Shown: one piece after another, positions 32,066 through 40,167 of the stretch
Layout of the letters: the number at the start of each line of letters is the position of its first letter
How positions within the stretch are numbered: position 1 is the first letter of the stretch
Translations under genes and position numbers: made by a program
Assembly: GCF_004217315.1 (NCBI RefSeq)
Contig: NZ_SGWR01000004.1
Location: 144,718 to 208,717, forward strand
From: Corticibacter populi
GTDB taxonomy: Bacteria; Pseudomonadota; Gammaproteobacteria; Burkholderiales; Burkholderiaceae_C
Reading direction: 5' to 3'
Length of the DNA: 64,000 nucleotides
Notes under the pieces: model-generated
The model's input: the letters and a program-made list of their open reading frames with translations, nothing else
Databases searched by the model: none
What the model was told of the DNA's origin: nothing

Positions 32066-32875
32066 ATGAGCACGACACAACTGAACACCGCTGCGGGTTC
32101 GTTCCGCATCGACCTGCAAGGCCCGGACGGGGCGCCGGTGCTGGTGTTTTCGAATTCGCTGGGCACGACGCTGGACATGTGGGCGCAGCAGGCGCAGGCC
32201 TTGCGCGAGCGCTACCGCGTGTTGCGCTACGACACCCGCGGCCACGGCGGCAGCGTCTGCAGCCCGGGGCCTTACCGTTTTGCGCAGCTTGGCCGGGATG
32301 TGCTGGCCATTCTGGATGCCCTGGAGATCAGCCACGCGCATTTTTGTGGCATTTCCATGGGCGGGCTGACCGGGCTGTGGCTGGGCGTGCATGCTGGCGC
32401 GCGCCTGCGCAGCATCGCCGTGTGCAACAGCGCTGCCAGGATCGGCGATGCGCCGGCCTGGCTGGCGCGCGCGGCGATGGTGCGCGAGCAGGGACCGCAG
32501 GGCATGCGGGCGCTGGCCGATTCGGCGCCGGCGCGCTGGTTCACCGAGGCGTTCTTGGCGACGCAGCCGGCCGTCGTGCGGCAGGCGCAGGACTGGATTG
32601 CCAGCATCGCCCCCGAAGGCTATGCGAGCTGCTGCGAGGCGCTGGCGAGCGAGGACCTGCGCGCTGCCATTGCGGGCATCGCCACCCCCACGCTGCTGGT
32701 TGCCGGCACGCACGATCCGGTGACGACCGTCGCCGATGCCGAGGCCATGCAGGCGGCCATCACCGGGGCGGAGCTGGCCTGCGTGCCGGCGTCGCACCTC
32801 TCGAACCTGGAAGCGCCAGCCGCCTTCCTCGCGGCGCTGAGCGGTTTCCTGGACCGGCAGCCGCAAGTGGCGTGA
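32066..32875 (+). CDS. pcaD: 3-oxoadipate enol-lactonase
   Basis: A 269-residue alpha/beta-hydrolase that opens beta-ketoadipate enol-lactone to beta-ketoadipate. The catalytic serine is in the elbow CGISMGGLTG, the acid in the strand before GTHDPVTTV, and the histidine in PASHLSNLEAP, a strong PcaD signature. NSLGTTLDMWAQQ and RYDTRGHGGS near the N-terminus are also characteristic. ATG at 32066 follows GGGAGTGA; a TTG two codons earlier is possible. It lies downstream of pcaF across repeat copy B. Confidence 0.94.
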   Translation: MSTTQLNTAAGSFRIDLQGPDGAPVLVFSNSLGTTLDMWAQQAQALRERYRVLRYDTRGHGGSVCSPGPYRFAQLGRDVLAILDALEISHAHFCGISMGGLTGLWLGVHAGARLRSIAVCNSAARIGDAPAWLARAAMVREQGPQGMRALADSAPARWFTEAFLATQPAVVRQAQDWIASIAPEGYASCCEALASEDLRAAIAGIATPTLLVAGTHDPVTTVADAEAMQAAITGAELACVPASHLSNLEAPAAFLAALSGFLDRQPQVA

Positions 32876-32955
32876 ACGCGACTTCCTGCCACAGGCCTGC
32901 CGCCTCCAACCAGAACAAGCCCCCGGCAGCAGACCCAACCGATAGGAGACACTCC

Positions 32956-34020
32956 ATGCCATCCTCGACCAATCCCCGCTGGAAGCAGCGCCCGCCCGGC
33001 TCCACCTGGGGCGACTTTGGCGCGGACGACCGGCTCGGCCGCCTGAACCTGCTGACGCCGGAGAAGGTCCGCCAGGGCGCCGCGCAGGTGCGCGAGGGCC
33101 TGCGCTTTTCGCTGAGCCTGCCGCTGGACTATCCCGGCGGCCATGCGCTCAACCCCAACCGCAAGCCGCCGGTGTTGCGTCCGCTTCAGCGCAAGGGGAG
33201 GGTCAACTTCAACTGCCTGCTGCAGGACCTGGAGCCGGGGTACACCGACGTGCTGTCGGACGACATGGTGATTCTCTCGCTGCAATATTCCACGCAATGG
33301 GACGGTCTGGCCCATGTCGGGGCCCTGTTCGATGCCAACGGCGACGGCGTGGCCGAGCCGCTCTACTACAACGGATTCGCACCCGGTGTGGACGTCGTCG
33401 GCCCTGCCGATGTGGGTGGAACCGGTGTGCCAACGCAGCGGGAGGCCGCCGTCAGCACCAGCTCTGCCGGGGCGCTGGGCATCGATGGCATGGCCGGCAA
33501 TGGCGTGCAAGGCCGTGGCGTGATGCTGGACCTGCGGGCCCACCATGGCGACGCGCGCACGCTGATCGGCTACGAACAGCTGATGCGCGTGATCGAGGCT
33601 GACCGGGTCGAGATCGAGGCCGGCGACCTGCTGTGCCTGCACACCGGTTTTGCCCAGCGGGTGCTGGAGATGCAAAAGCAGCCCGATCCGGATGTCCTCA
33701 ACCGCAGTTGCGCCGTGCTCGATGGGCGCGACGAGCGTCTGCTGCAATGGATCAGCGACAGCCAGGTCGCCGCCATTGCCGCCGACAACTATGCGGTGGA
33801 AGCCTATCCGGCCCGCCCCGGGGCGGCCTGCTGCGCGGCGCTGCCGCTGCACGAACACTGCCTGTTCCGGCTGGGCGTGCACCTGGGCGAGCTGTGGCAC
33901 CTGACGCCGCTGGCGCAATGGTTGCGCGCACACGGCCGCAGCCACTTCCTGCTGACGGCGCCGCCGCTGAACCTGCCGGGTGCCATCGCCTCGCCGGTGA
34001 CGCCCGTGGCCACGGTCTAG
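32956..34020 (+). CDS. Cyclase family protein (kynurenine-formamidase-like)
   Basis: A 354-residue member of the cyclase (arylformamidase-like) superfamily of zinc-type hydrolases. The region around STQWDGLAHVGALFD takes the place of the family's HGTHxDxPxH metal motif, with one histidine retained (LAHVG), so metal binding would be atypical. GIDGMAGNGVQGRGVMLDL and the VEIEAGDLLCLHTGF block are also family-like. Its neighbours are pcaD upstream and a YciI-like gene 48 bases downstream. It may hydrolyse a lactone or amide feeding the beta-ketoadipate branch; the substrate is unknown. Confidence 0.85.
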   Translation: MPSSTNPRWKQRPPGSTWGDFGADDRLGRLNLLTPEKVRQGAAQVREGLRFSLSLPLDYPGGHALNPNRKPPVLRPLQRKGRVNFNCLLQDLEPGYTDVLSDDMVILSLQYSTQWDGLAHVGALFDANGDGVAEPLYYNGFAPGVDVVGPADVGGTGVPTQREAAVSTSSAGALGIDGMAGNGVQGRGVMLDLRAHHGDARTLIGYEQLMRVIEADRVEIEAGDLLCLHTGFAQRVLEMQKQPDPDVLNRSCAVLDGRDERLLQWISDSQVAAIAADNYAVEAYPARPGAACCAALPLHEHCLFRLGVHLGELWHLTPLAQWLRAHGRSHFLLTAPPLNLPGAIASPVTPVATV

Positions 34021-34068
34021 ACCTTGTTGGCGCCTCCCCGCTGACAACACCTTCCAGGAGCAACCCCC

Positions 34069-34365
34069 ATGCCCTTCATGATCGAGACCTTCGACAAGCC
34101 CGGCCACCAGGCGGTGCGCCAGCAGCACCGGGCCGCACATCTGGCCTTTTTGGATGTGAACAAGGAGTTGCTGCTTGCCTGCGGCGCCAAGCTGCACGAC
34201 GACGGCAGCGACCTGGGCGGCGGCCTGTATGTCGTGGCACTGGAGAGCCGCGCGGCGGCCCAGGCCTTCATAGAGGCCGACCCGTTCTTTCAGGCCGGCC
34301 TCTTCGAGACCGTGCGCATCACGCGCTGGCGCAAGGCCTATGTGGCCGGCACCTGCCACCTGTGA
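34069..34365 (+). CDS. YciI-like family protein
   Basis: A 98-residue ferredoxin-like-fold protein of the YciI type (MPFMIETFDKPGHQAVRQQHRAAHLAFLD, ESRAAAQAFIEADPFFQAGLFETVRITRW). Distant relatives with this fold act as muconolactone or methylmuconolactone isomerases or chloro-dienelactone dehydrohalogenases, and its position in a pca cluster makes a lactone-handling role plausible. The active-site histidine and aspartate of the fold may be H23 and D28 by position. It lies between the cyclase and the SDR, with a ribosome-binding site GGAGCAAC. Confidence 0.85.
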   Translation: MPFMIETFDKPGHQAVRQQHRAAHLAFLDVNKELLLACGAKLHDDGSDLGGGLYVVALESRAAAQAFIEADPFFQAGLFETVRITRWRKAYVAGTCHL

Positions 34366-34416
34366 CCCCGTGACCTCCGCTTCTGTCCCCGCAGTTTCCC
34401 GACCGAGAGATTCCAG

Positions 34417-35166
34417 ATGCCGTCTTCCACTGCTTCCCCCGAACCGTCCACGCTTTCGCGCGCCCGGGTGCTGATCACCGGCGGTGGTGCCGGCATCGGT
34501 GCCGCCACGGCCGAGCGCTGTCGTGCCGACGGTTATGAGCCCGTCATCATCGATCGCGTGGTCGACCATGTGCCCGGTGGCATCCGGGCCGACTTGAGCG
34601 ACCCCGAAGATACCGAACGCGCCCTGCAGCTGGCCCTGCAGGATGGCCCGATCACCCGCCTGGTCAACAACGTCGGGGTGGTCGTGCCCAATGACGCCGC
34701 CTCGCAGACCCTGGCGGAGTTCGACCTGGCGCTGTCGGTGAACCTGCGCTGCGCCTTCCAGTGCATGCAGGCGCTGCTGCCGGGCATGAAGCAGGCCGGG
34801 TTCGGCCGCATCGTCAACATGTCCTCGCGCGCCGCGCTGGGCAAGGAGCTGCGCACCGCCTACGCCGCCACCAAGGCTGGCCTGAACGGCATGACGCGCG
34901 TGTGGGCGCTGGAGCTGGGGCCGTTCGGCATCACGGCCAACGCGGTCGGCCCCGGGCCGATCCGTACCGCACTGTTCGACAAGGCCAACCCGCCGGGCGC
35001 GCCGCGCACGCAGAAGATCGTCGATGCCATTCCCGTCAAGCGCATCGGCACGCCGCAGGATGTGGCGCACGCCGTCTCTTACCTGCTCGACGCGCGCAGC
35101 GGCTTCGTGACCGGGCAGGTGCTTTATGTCTGCGGCGGCATGACCGTGGGAGTCGCCAGCGTCTGA
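34417..35166 (+). CDS. Short-chain dehydrogenase/reductase
   Basis: A 249-residue classical SDR. The cofactor motif is ITGGGAGIGAATAE near residue 20, NNVG-type segment LVNNVGVVVP, catalytic serine in NMSSRAALG and the active pair in YAATKAGLNG (Tyr-x-x-x-Lys). The C-terminal block RIGTPQDVAHAVSYLLDARSGFVTGQVLYVCGG is typical. The gene is in the same direction as the pca genes, 51 bases after the YciI-like gene. The substrate is unclear; it could oxidise or reduce an alicyclic or dihydrodiol-type intermediate that enters the pathway. Confidence 0.9.
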   Translation: MPSSTASPEPSTLSRARVLITGGGAGIGAATAERCRADGYEPVIIDRVVDHVPGGIRADLSDPEDTERALQLALQDGPITRLVNNVGVVVPNDAASQTLAEFDLALSVNLRCAFQCMQALLPGMKQAGFGRIVNMSSRAALGKELRTAYAATKAGLNGMTRVWALELGPFGITANAVGPGPIRTALFDKANPPGAPRTQKIVDAIPVKRIGTPQDVAHAVSYLLDARSGFVTGQVLYVCGGMTVGVASV

Positions 35167-35281
35167 GGCCCGACGCCGAGCGTCCCATTTTCCATGGGGG
35201 CCCGGCCTGCGGGGCGATCCCTTTTCCCATCCATCGTTCAAGAACCGATACCCAACCATATCTGACAGGAGACCGGCAACC

Positions 35282-36622
35282 ATGTCGAAAATCACCGCTT
35301 TCTTTACGGAGCTGATGCGCAAGTATCTGCCCGATCCCTTTGTTTTCGCGATCATGCTCACGCTGCTGACGATGGCGCTGGCCTTTGCCGTGGAGCAGCG
35401 CCCGGTCAATCTGGTGGTGGAGGACTGGGGCAAGGGCTTCTGGAGCCTGCTGGGCTTCACCACGCAGATGGCGGTGATTCTGGTCATGGGCTACGTGCTG
35501 GCCGCCGCGCCGGTGGTCAACCGGTTCCTGGACAAGATCGCCAGCCGCGTGCACACGCCGCGCCAGGCCATCATCGTGGCGACCGTGGTGGGCTGCGTCG
35601 GCAGCTACCTGAACTGGGGCTTCGGCCTGGTGATCGGCGGCATCATGGCGCGCAAGCTGGCCCTGCAGGTCAAGGGCGTGCACTACCCGCTGATCATTGC
35701 CTCGGCCTACACCGGCTTCACCATGTACAGCCTGGGCTTCTCGGCCACCATCCCGGTGCTGATCTCCACCAAGGGCCACAGCTTCGAGGGCGCGATGGGC
35801 CTGATTCCGCTGACGCAGACCATCTTCTCCGCACCCATTCTGCTGACCAGCCTGGCGGTGCTGATCGCGCTGCCGCTGCTCAATGCCGCGATGCATCCCA
35901 AGCAGGGCGAGAAGATCGTGGAGCTCGATCCTGCCGTGGCCGCCCGTGAGGACAAGCCCGCCGCCGGCGCCGGCGATCTGCTGGGCGACGAGAAGACCCT
36001 GGCCTGGCGCCTCAACAACAGCCGCCTGCTGAGCCTGCTCATCGGCCTGTGCGGCATGGCCTATGTGGCGCTGCACTTCTACAAGGGCGGCAACCTGGAC
36101 CTGAACATGATCAACTTCTTCATCCTGTTCCTGGGCGTGTTGCTGCTCAAGACGCCGATGCAGTATGTCGAGAAGGTCAACGAAGGCGTCAGGACCATTG
36201 GCGGCATCATCCTGCAGTTCCCGTTCTATGCGGGCATCATGGCCATCATGCATGGCTCGGGGCTGGTGGAGTCGATCGCGCACATCTTCGTCAACATCTC
36301 CAGCGTCAACACGCTGCCGCTGTGGGGCCTGGTCAGTTCCTTCGTGATCAACTTCTTCGCCCCGTCGGGCGGCGGCCACTGGGTGCTGCAGGGGCCGTTC
36401 ATGATCGATGCGGCGCACACGCTGGGCACTTCGCAAGCCATAACGGCCATGTCCGTGATGCTTGGCAACGGCTGGAACGACCTGGTGCAGCCGTTCTGGA
36501 TCCTGCCGGCGCTGGCCCTCTCGAAGCTCAAGCTCAAGGACATCATGGGCTACACCGTGGTCTCGATGCTGCTGGTGGGCGTGATCTATGCCATCACCAT
36601 GGTGATCTGGCCTTTGCTGTAA
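35282..36622 (+). CDS. AtoE-type short-chain fatty acid transporter
   Basis: A 446-residue inner-membrane protein of the AtoE (short-chain fatty acid permease) family with about 11-13 transmembrane segments. Characteristic segments are SKITAFFTELMRKYLPDPFVFA, VVGCVGSYLNWGFGLVIGGIMARKLA, QFPFYAGIMAIMHGSGLVESIAHIF and FVINFFAPSGGGHWVLQGP. The ATG is preceded by AGGAGA. It follows the SDR by 115 bases and precedes catC. Substrate in this cluster is probably an organic acid such as acetoacetate, butyrate, or a beta-ketoadipate-pathway acid; not determined. Confidence 0.9.
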   Translation: MSKITAFFTELMRKYLPDPFVFAIMLTLLTMALAFAVEQRPVNLVVEDWGKGFWSLLGFTTQMAVILVMGYVLAAAPVVNRFLDKIASRVHTPRQAIIVATVVGCVGSYLNWGFGLVIGGIMARKLALQVKGVHYPLIIASAYTGFTMYSLGFSATIPVLISTKGHSFEGAMGLIPLTQTIFSAPILLTSLAVLIALPLLNAAMHPKQGEKIVELDPAVAAREDKPAAGAGDLLGDEKTLAWRLNNSRLLSLLIGLCGMAYVALHFYKGGNLDLNMINFFILFLGVLLLKTPMQYVEKVNEGVRTIGGIILQFPFYAGIMAIMHGSGLVESIAHIFVNISSVNTLPLWGLVSSFVINFFAPSGGGHWVLQGPFMIDAAHTLGTSQAITAMSVMLGNGWNDLVQPFWILPALALSKLKLKDIMGYTVVSMLLVGVIYAITMVIWPLL

Positions 36623-36655
36623 GAGCCTGTTCACGAAAAGATCGTCAACAGGTTC
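36623..36655. repeat. Dispersed palindromic repeat, short copy C
   Basis: GAGCCTGTT and AACAGGTTC form an imperfect stem directly after the permease stop codon and before catC. It shares CCTGTTCAC with copy A and with a remnant just after catC (CTGTTCACGAG, 37021-37031). Confidence 0.45.
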
Positions 36656-36735
36656 TGAAGGCCGGCGCGCCATCTTCCATCCCCTTTGTTTCTTGTTCGT
36701 TGTTGTTCCTTGTTGTTCCGATAGGAGTTGCATAC

Positions 36736-37020
36736 ATGCTGTACTTGGTTGAAATGATCGTCCAGATCCCCCACACCCTCGATCCGGCCCTGGTGGCCAA
36801 AATCAAGCAGAAGGAGAAGGAATACTCGCAGAAGCTGCAGCGCGAGGGCAAGTGGCGCCATATCTGGCGCGTGGTCGGCGAGTACGCCAACGTCAGCGTC
36901 TTCGACGTGGCAAGCAACGACGAGCTTCATGCGCTGCTCAGCGCACTGCCGCTGTTCCCCTACATGCAAATCTCTGTGAAGCCGCTGGCCAACCACCCAT
37001 CGTCCATCGTGCAGGAGTAA
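36736..37020 (+). CDS. catC: Muconolactone delta-isomerase
   Basis: A 94-residue muconolactone isomerase that converts muconolactone to beta-ketoadipate enol-lactone, the substrate of the PcaD product upstream. It has the standard opening MLYLVEMIVQIP, a K/E-rich helix IKQKEKEYSQKLQREGKWRHIWRVVGEYANVS, and the C-terminal LFPYMQISVKPLANHPSS. Length (about 95) is exact for the decameric enzyme. The ATG follows AGGAG. No catA (catechol dioxygenase) or catB (cycloisomerase) lies in the window. Confidence 0.96.
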   Translation: MLYLVEMIVQIPHTLDPALVAKIKQKEKEYSQKLQREGKWRHIWRVVGEYANVSVFDVASNDELHALLSALPLFPYMQISVKPLANHPSSIVQE

Positions 37021-37207
37021 CTGTTCACGAGCTGAGCTGGTTCCCGGAACCGGCACGGCCTCGGGCCCAAGGCGCCGCACAAGAGCGCCTGGGCCGGGTG
37101 GCAGGCACAGCCACCGCCCGCCGATGAAAGTCCGTTCGTGCCGGAGCCGCCAGAGTGCGGGCCGGGCACGACCGTTTTCACCACCACCAGAAAAGAGGAG
37201 ACAAACC

Positions 37208-38230
37208 ATGTGGTCATTCAAATCCCATTTGCCAGCACGGTCCCGCCGGGGCTTTCTGCACAAGGCGCTGCGCGCGTTGACGGCGGGCGCAGCCTTGCTG
37301 GCCAGCTTGCCTGACGCGGCGCAGGCGCAGGACTTTCCGACCAAGCCCATCACGCTGATCGTGCCTTTCTCGGCCGGTGGCACCACCGACATCCTGGCAC
37401 GCGTCATGGCGCAGTACCTGGGTCGCGAACTGGGCCAGAGCGTGGTGGTCGACAACCGCGCCGGCGCGGGCGGCAACATCGGCGCCCAGGCTGCGGCACG
37501 CGCCCCGGCCGATGGCTACACGCTGTTCATGGGCACGGTGGGCACCCACGCCATCAATGAAAGCCTCTACAGGACGCTGCCCTACGATCCGGTCAAGGAC
37601 TTCCAGCCACTCTCGCGCGTGGCGCTGGTGCCCAACCTGTTGGTGGCCAACCCGCAGCAGCCCTACAGGACGGTGGCCGAGCTGATTGCCCACGCCAAGG
37701 CCCATCCGGGCGAGATCAACTTCGGCTCGTCCGGCAGCGGCAGCTCGATCCATCTCTCGGGCGAACTGTTCAAGCAGCTCGCCGGCGTGGACATGCAGCA
37801 CATTCCCTATCGCGGCAGCGCACCGGCGGTCGCCGATCTGCTGGCGGGCCAGGTCCAGATCATGTTCGACAACATGCCCTCGGCCATTCCGCATGTGCGC
37901 TCGGGCCGGCTGGTGCCGCTGGCGGTGACGACCGCCGAGCGCTCCGCCGAGTTGCCGCAGGTGCCCACCATCGCCGAAGCGGGTGTGCCCGGCTATGAGG
38001 CCACCTCCTGGTTCGGTCTGTTCGTGACGGCCGGCACGCCCGAGCCCGTGGTGCAGCGCCTGCACGCGGCCATCGTCAAGGGGCTGGGCGACCCCAGTGT
38101 CGTCGGCAAGTTCGCCGAGCAGGGCGCACTGGCCCATCCCGAATCGCCTGAGGCGTTTGCCGCCTTCATCGATGCCGAGGCGCGCAAGTGGAAGGGCGTC
38201 GTCGAGGCCTCCGGCGCCAGCGTCGATTGA
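37208..38230 (+). CDS. Bug/TctC-type periplasmic solute receptor
   Basis: A 340-residue extracytoplasmic receptor of the Bug family (tripartite tricarboxylate receptor-like). The signal peptide (about 1-41) contains RSRRGFLHKAL, with twin arginines, ending DAAQAQ; the twin arginines may indicate Tat export. The mature part begins DFPTKPITLIVPFSAGGTTDILARVMA and contains VVDNRAGAGGNIGAQAAA and NPQQPYRTVAELIAHAKAHPGEINFGSSGSGSS. No TctA/TctB membrane partners lie nearby, as is common for Bug proteins. It follows catC and may recognise an aromatic or carboxylate compound. Confidence 0.94.
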   Translation: MWSFKSHLPARSRRGFLHKALRALTAGAALLASLPDAAQAQDFPTKPITLIVPFSAGGTTDILARVMAQYLGRELGQSVVVDNRAGAGGNIGAQAAARAPADGYTLFMGTVGTHAINESLYRTLPYDPVKDFQPLSRVALVPNLLVANPQQPYRTVAELIAHAKAHPGEINFGSSGSGSSIHLSGELFKQLAGVDMQHIPYRGSAPAVADLLAGQVQIMFDNMPSAIPHVRSGRLVPLAVTTAERSAELPQVPTIAEAGVPGYEATSWFGLFVTAGTPEPVVQRLHAAIVKGLGDPSVVGKFAEQGALAHPESPEAFAAFIDAEARKWKGVVEASGASVD

Positions 38231-38273
38231 TCCGGTCTTGATCCGGCTGGCCCCTGCGGGCGGATGCCGGCAC

Positions 38274-38912
38274 TCAGGCCGGCTTCGGCAACGCTGCCCG
38301 GGCCTGCCGTGCCAGCGCTACATGGACGCACAGGCTGGCATAGGCATCGTCGGCGGCATAGCTTTGCTGCGCCGCCGAAAGCGTGCGGGCGGCCCAGTTC
38401 GAGGTGGTGATCTTGCGCGACTTGGGCAGGTAGCGCCCCAGCACGATGGCCACCGCCGTCTGCAGGCCGACCGGCTGCCGGTAGCCGAACTGCCGCAGGG
38501 CCCTGGCGAGGTCCACGCTGCCGCGCAGCACCACGCCCAGCTTGCGCTCGAGTGGCGCGCGGTCCGAATCCAGTCCGAAGCCGACCTTGACCAGACTGGC
38601 CGAGGCAATCAGCTCGGCCAGCAGCGCCTGGCTGACGGCGGCTTCGGGCCGGAACAGAAAGGCCGCATCGGCGGTGGCGATCTGCACCAGGTGCGGGCCG
38701 TTGGCGGGCCGGCCGGCGACGAACTGTGGTTTGCTCTCGGTGTCGAAGCCCAGCTGCGTGGCTTGCACAATGGCGCTGCGCGCGCGTTCGACGTCGCTCG
38801 CGGTCTGCACCACGCAGATCTGCGCCGGCGCCAGGCCGGCGAAGCGTGGCAGGGCGCGCATGGCTTCCTTGCTGGGGCGGGCGCGTTCGATGCCGGAGGC
38901 TTGCTGGTTCAT
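38274..38912 (-). CDS. RNase D-like 3'-5' exonuclease domain protein
   Basis: A 212-residue DEDD-superfamily exonuclease domain. The first catalytic pair is in GFDTESKP (Asp57 and Glu59), a later aspartate in GFGLDSD, and the YxxxD end in YAADDAYAS. It lacks the HRDC domains of full RNase D, so it is a stand-alone small member found in many proteobacteria. The start MNQQASG is preferred; a longer in-frame ORF upstream overlaps the permease gene. Natural substrate unknown. It is convergent with the Bug receptor gene (43 bases apart). Confidence 0.85.
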   Translation of the reverse strand: MNQQASGIERARPSKEAMRALPRFAGLAPAQICVVQTASDVERARSAIVQATQLGFDTESKPQFVAGRPANGPHLVQIATADAAFLFRPEAAVSQALLAELIASASLVKVGFGLDSDRAPLERKLGVVLRGSVDLARALRQFGYRQPVGLQTAVAIVLGRYLPKSRKITTSNWAARTLSAAQQSYAADDAYASLCVHVALARQARAALPKPA

Positions 38913-38934
38913 GTGTTTGCGGGTGGGCTCGACA

Positions 38935-40164
38935 CTAGCTGCGGATGGCCTGCACCGGCGCCAGGCGCGCGGCGCGGCGCGCCGGCAGCCAGGCCGCCAC
39001 CAGACCCACCAGCAGTGCCATCGCGGCGGCGTCCAGTGCAGTGGCGACCGGCAGGCTGGCGCCATGGAAGATGCTGTCGCTGGCGGCGAAATGCGCGGCC
39101 ACGGCCAGCATCAGCGCGGCCAGCGCAATGCCGGCCAGCGCACCGCCCAGGCCGAGCAGCGCTCCTTGCAGCAGGAACACCGCCATCATGCGGCGGGCGC
39201 TGGCGCCCATGGCGCGCAGGATGCCGATCTCCTTTTGCTTTTGCACCACGCTGACCACCAGCACGCTGGCGATGCCCAGTGCGACGACGAGGACGATGAA
39301 GCTGCGGATCAGGTCGTTGGAGGAGGCCTGGCTGCGCAGTGCGCGCAGCAGCTGGCTGTTGGTGGTCATCCAGCTCTCCACCGTCAGGCCGCTGCGCTGG
39401 CGCAGGCGCGTGGCAATGGGTTCGGCGGAGAAGATGTCGGTCACGGCCACGTCGATGCTGGAGGCGCCGCCGGCGATGTCCAGCAGCGACTGGGCCATCT
39501 TCATGGAGGTGAAGACCCAGCGGCGGTTGAGGTCGCGCACGCCCATGTCGAAGAGACCGGTGATGAGCAGCATGTCATTGCGGCCGTCGGCGGTGCGCAG
39601 GAACACCTTGTCGCCCACCGTGGCGCCGAGGTCGTCGGCCAGGTCGGTGCCGATGATGGCGTGGTTGCCCGCCAGCGCGAACGGGCCGCGCACCATGTAC
39701 TGGTCGACTTTGACGATGCGCCGGTAGCGTTCGGGCTCCACCCCCATGATGGCCACCGAGCGGCTGGCGCGTCCGCGCACCGCGAAAGCCGGTCCGCTCG
39801 CCAGCGGCGAGGCGGCCGCCACGCCGGGCAGGGATTCGGCCAGCGCCAGCATCTGCGGCCACTGGTCGATGGCGCGCAGGCGCTGGGTGCGTGGCTCGAT
39901 CACGCTGCTCGCTGCCGCGGCCGGCGCATCGGGAGCCTGCGGCAGCGCGCGCTGGTTGGCCTCTTCGAGCGGTCGCATCACCACATGTGCCTGGCTGCCG
40001 AGCACGCGCTCGATCATGCTGGCCTCGAGCTGGGCCATCAGCACCGAGAGGAACACGATGATGGCCACGCCGGCGGTGATGCCCGCGAGGATCAGCGCGG
40101 TCTGCACGCGGCCCTCGCGCAGAAAGCGCAGCGCCACCATCGGCACGAAAGGCAGGCGCAGCAT
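38935..40164 (-). CDS. FtsX/MacB-like ABC transporter permease
   Basis: A 409-residue inner-membrane permease with a first transmembrane segment (ALILAGITAGVAIIVFLSVL), a large periplasmic domain (about 45-275) and three C-terminal segments around SFIVLVVALGIASVLVVSVVQKQKEIGILRAMGASARRM, the diagnostic block of FtsX-like permeases. It is 3 bases from the HlyD adaptor gene. No ATPase is in the operon; a matching LolD/DevA-type ATPase is at 24175-24894. The pair likely forms a tripartite pump or lipoprotein/lipid export machine. Confidence 0.92.
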   Translation of the reverse strand: MLRLPFVPMVALRFLREGRVQTALILAGITAGVAIIVFLSVLMAQLEASMIERVLGSQAHVVMRPLEEANQRALPQAPDAPAAAASSVIEPRTQRLRAIDQWPQMLALAESLPGVAAASPLASGPAFAVRGRASRSVAIMGVEPERYRRIVKVDQYMVRGPFALAGNHAIIGTDLADDLGATVGDKVFLRTADGRNDMLLITGLFDMGVRDLNRRWVFTSMKMAQSLLDIAGGASSIDVAVTDIFSAEPIATRLRQRSGLTVESWMTTNSQLLRALRSQASSNDLIRSFIVLVVALGIASVLVVSVVQKQKEIGILRAMGASARRMMAVFLLQGALLGLGGALAGIALAALMLAVAAHFAASDSIFHGASLPVATALDAAAMALLVGLVAAWLPARRAARLAPVQAIRS

Positions 40165-40167
40165 TGC

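Noticed and set aside
32620-35487. Minus-strand ORF of 955 codons spanning pcaD to the SDR
   Set aside because: It runs across several well-supported plus-strand genes. Composition and lack of any motif mark it as a GC-driven shadow.
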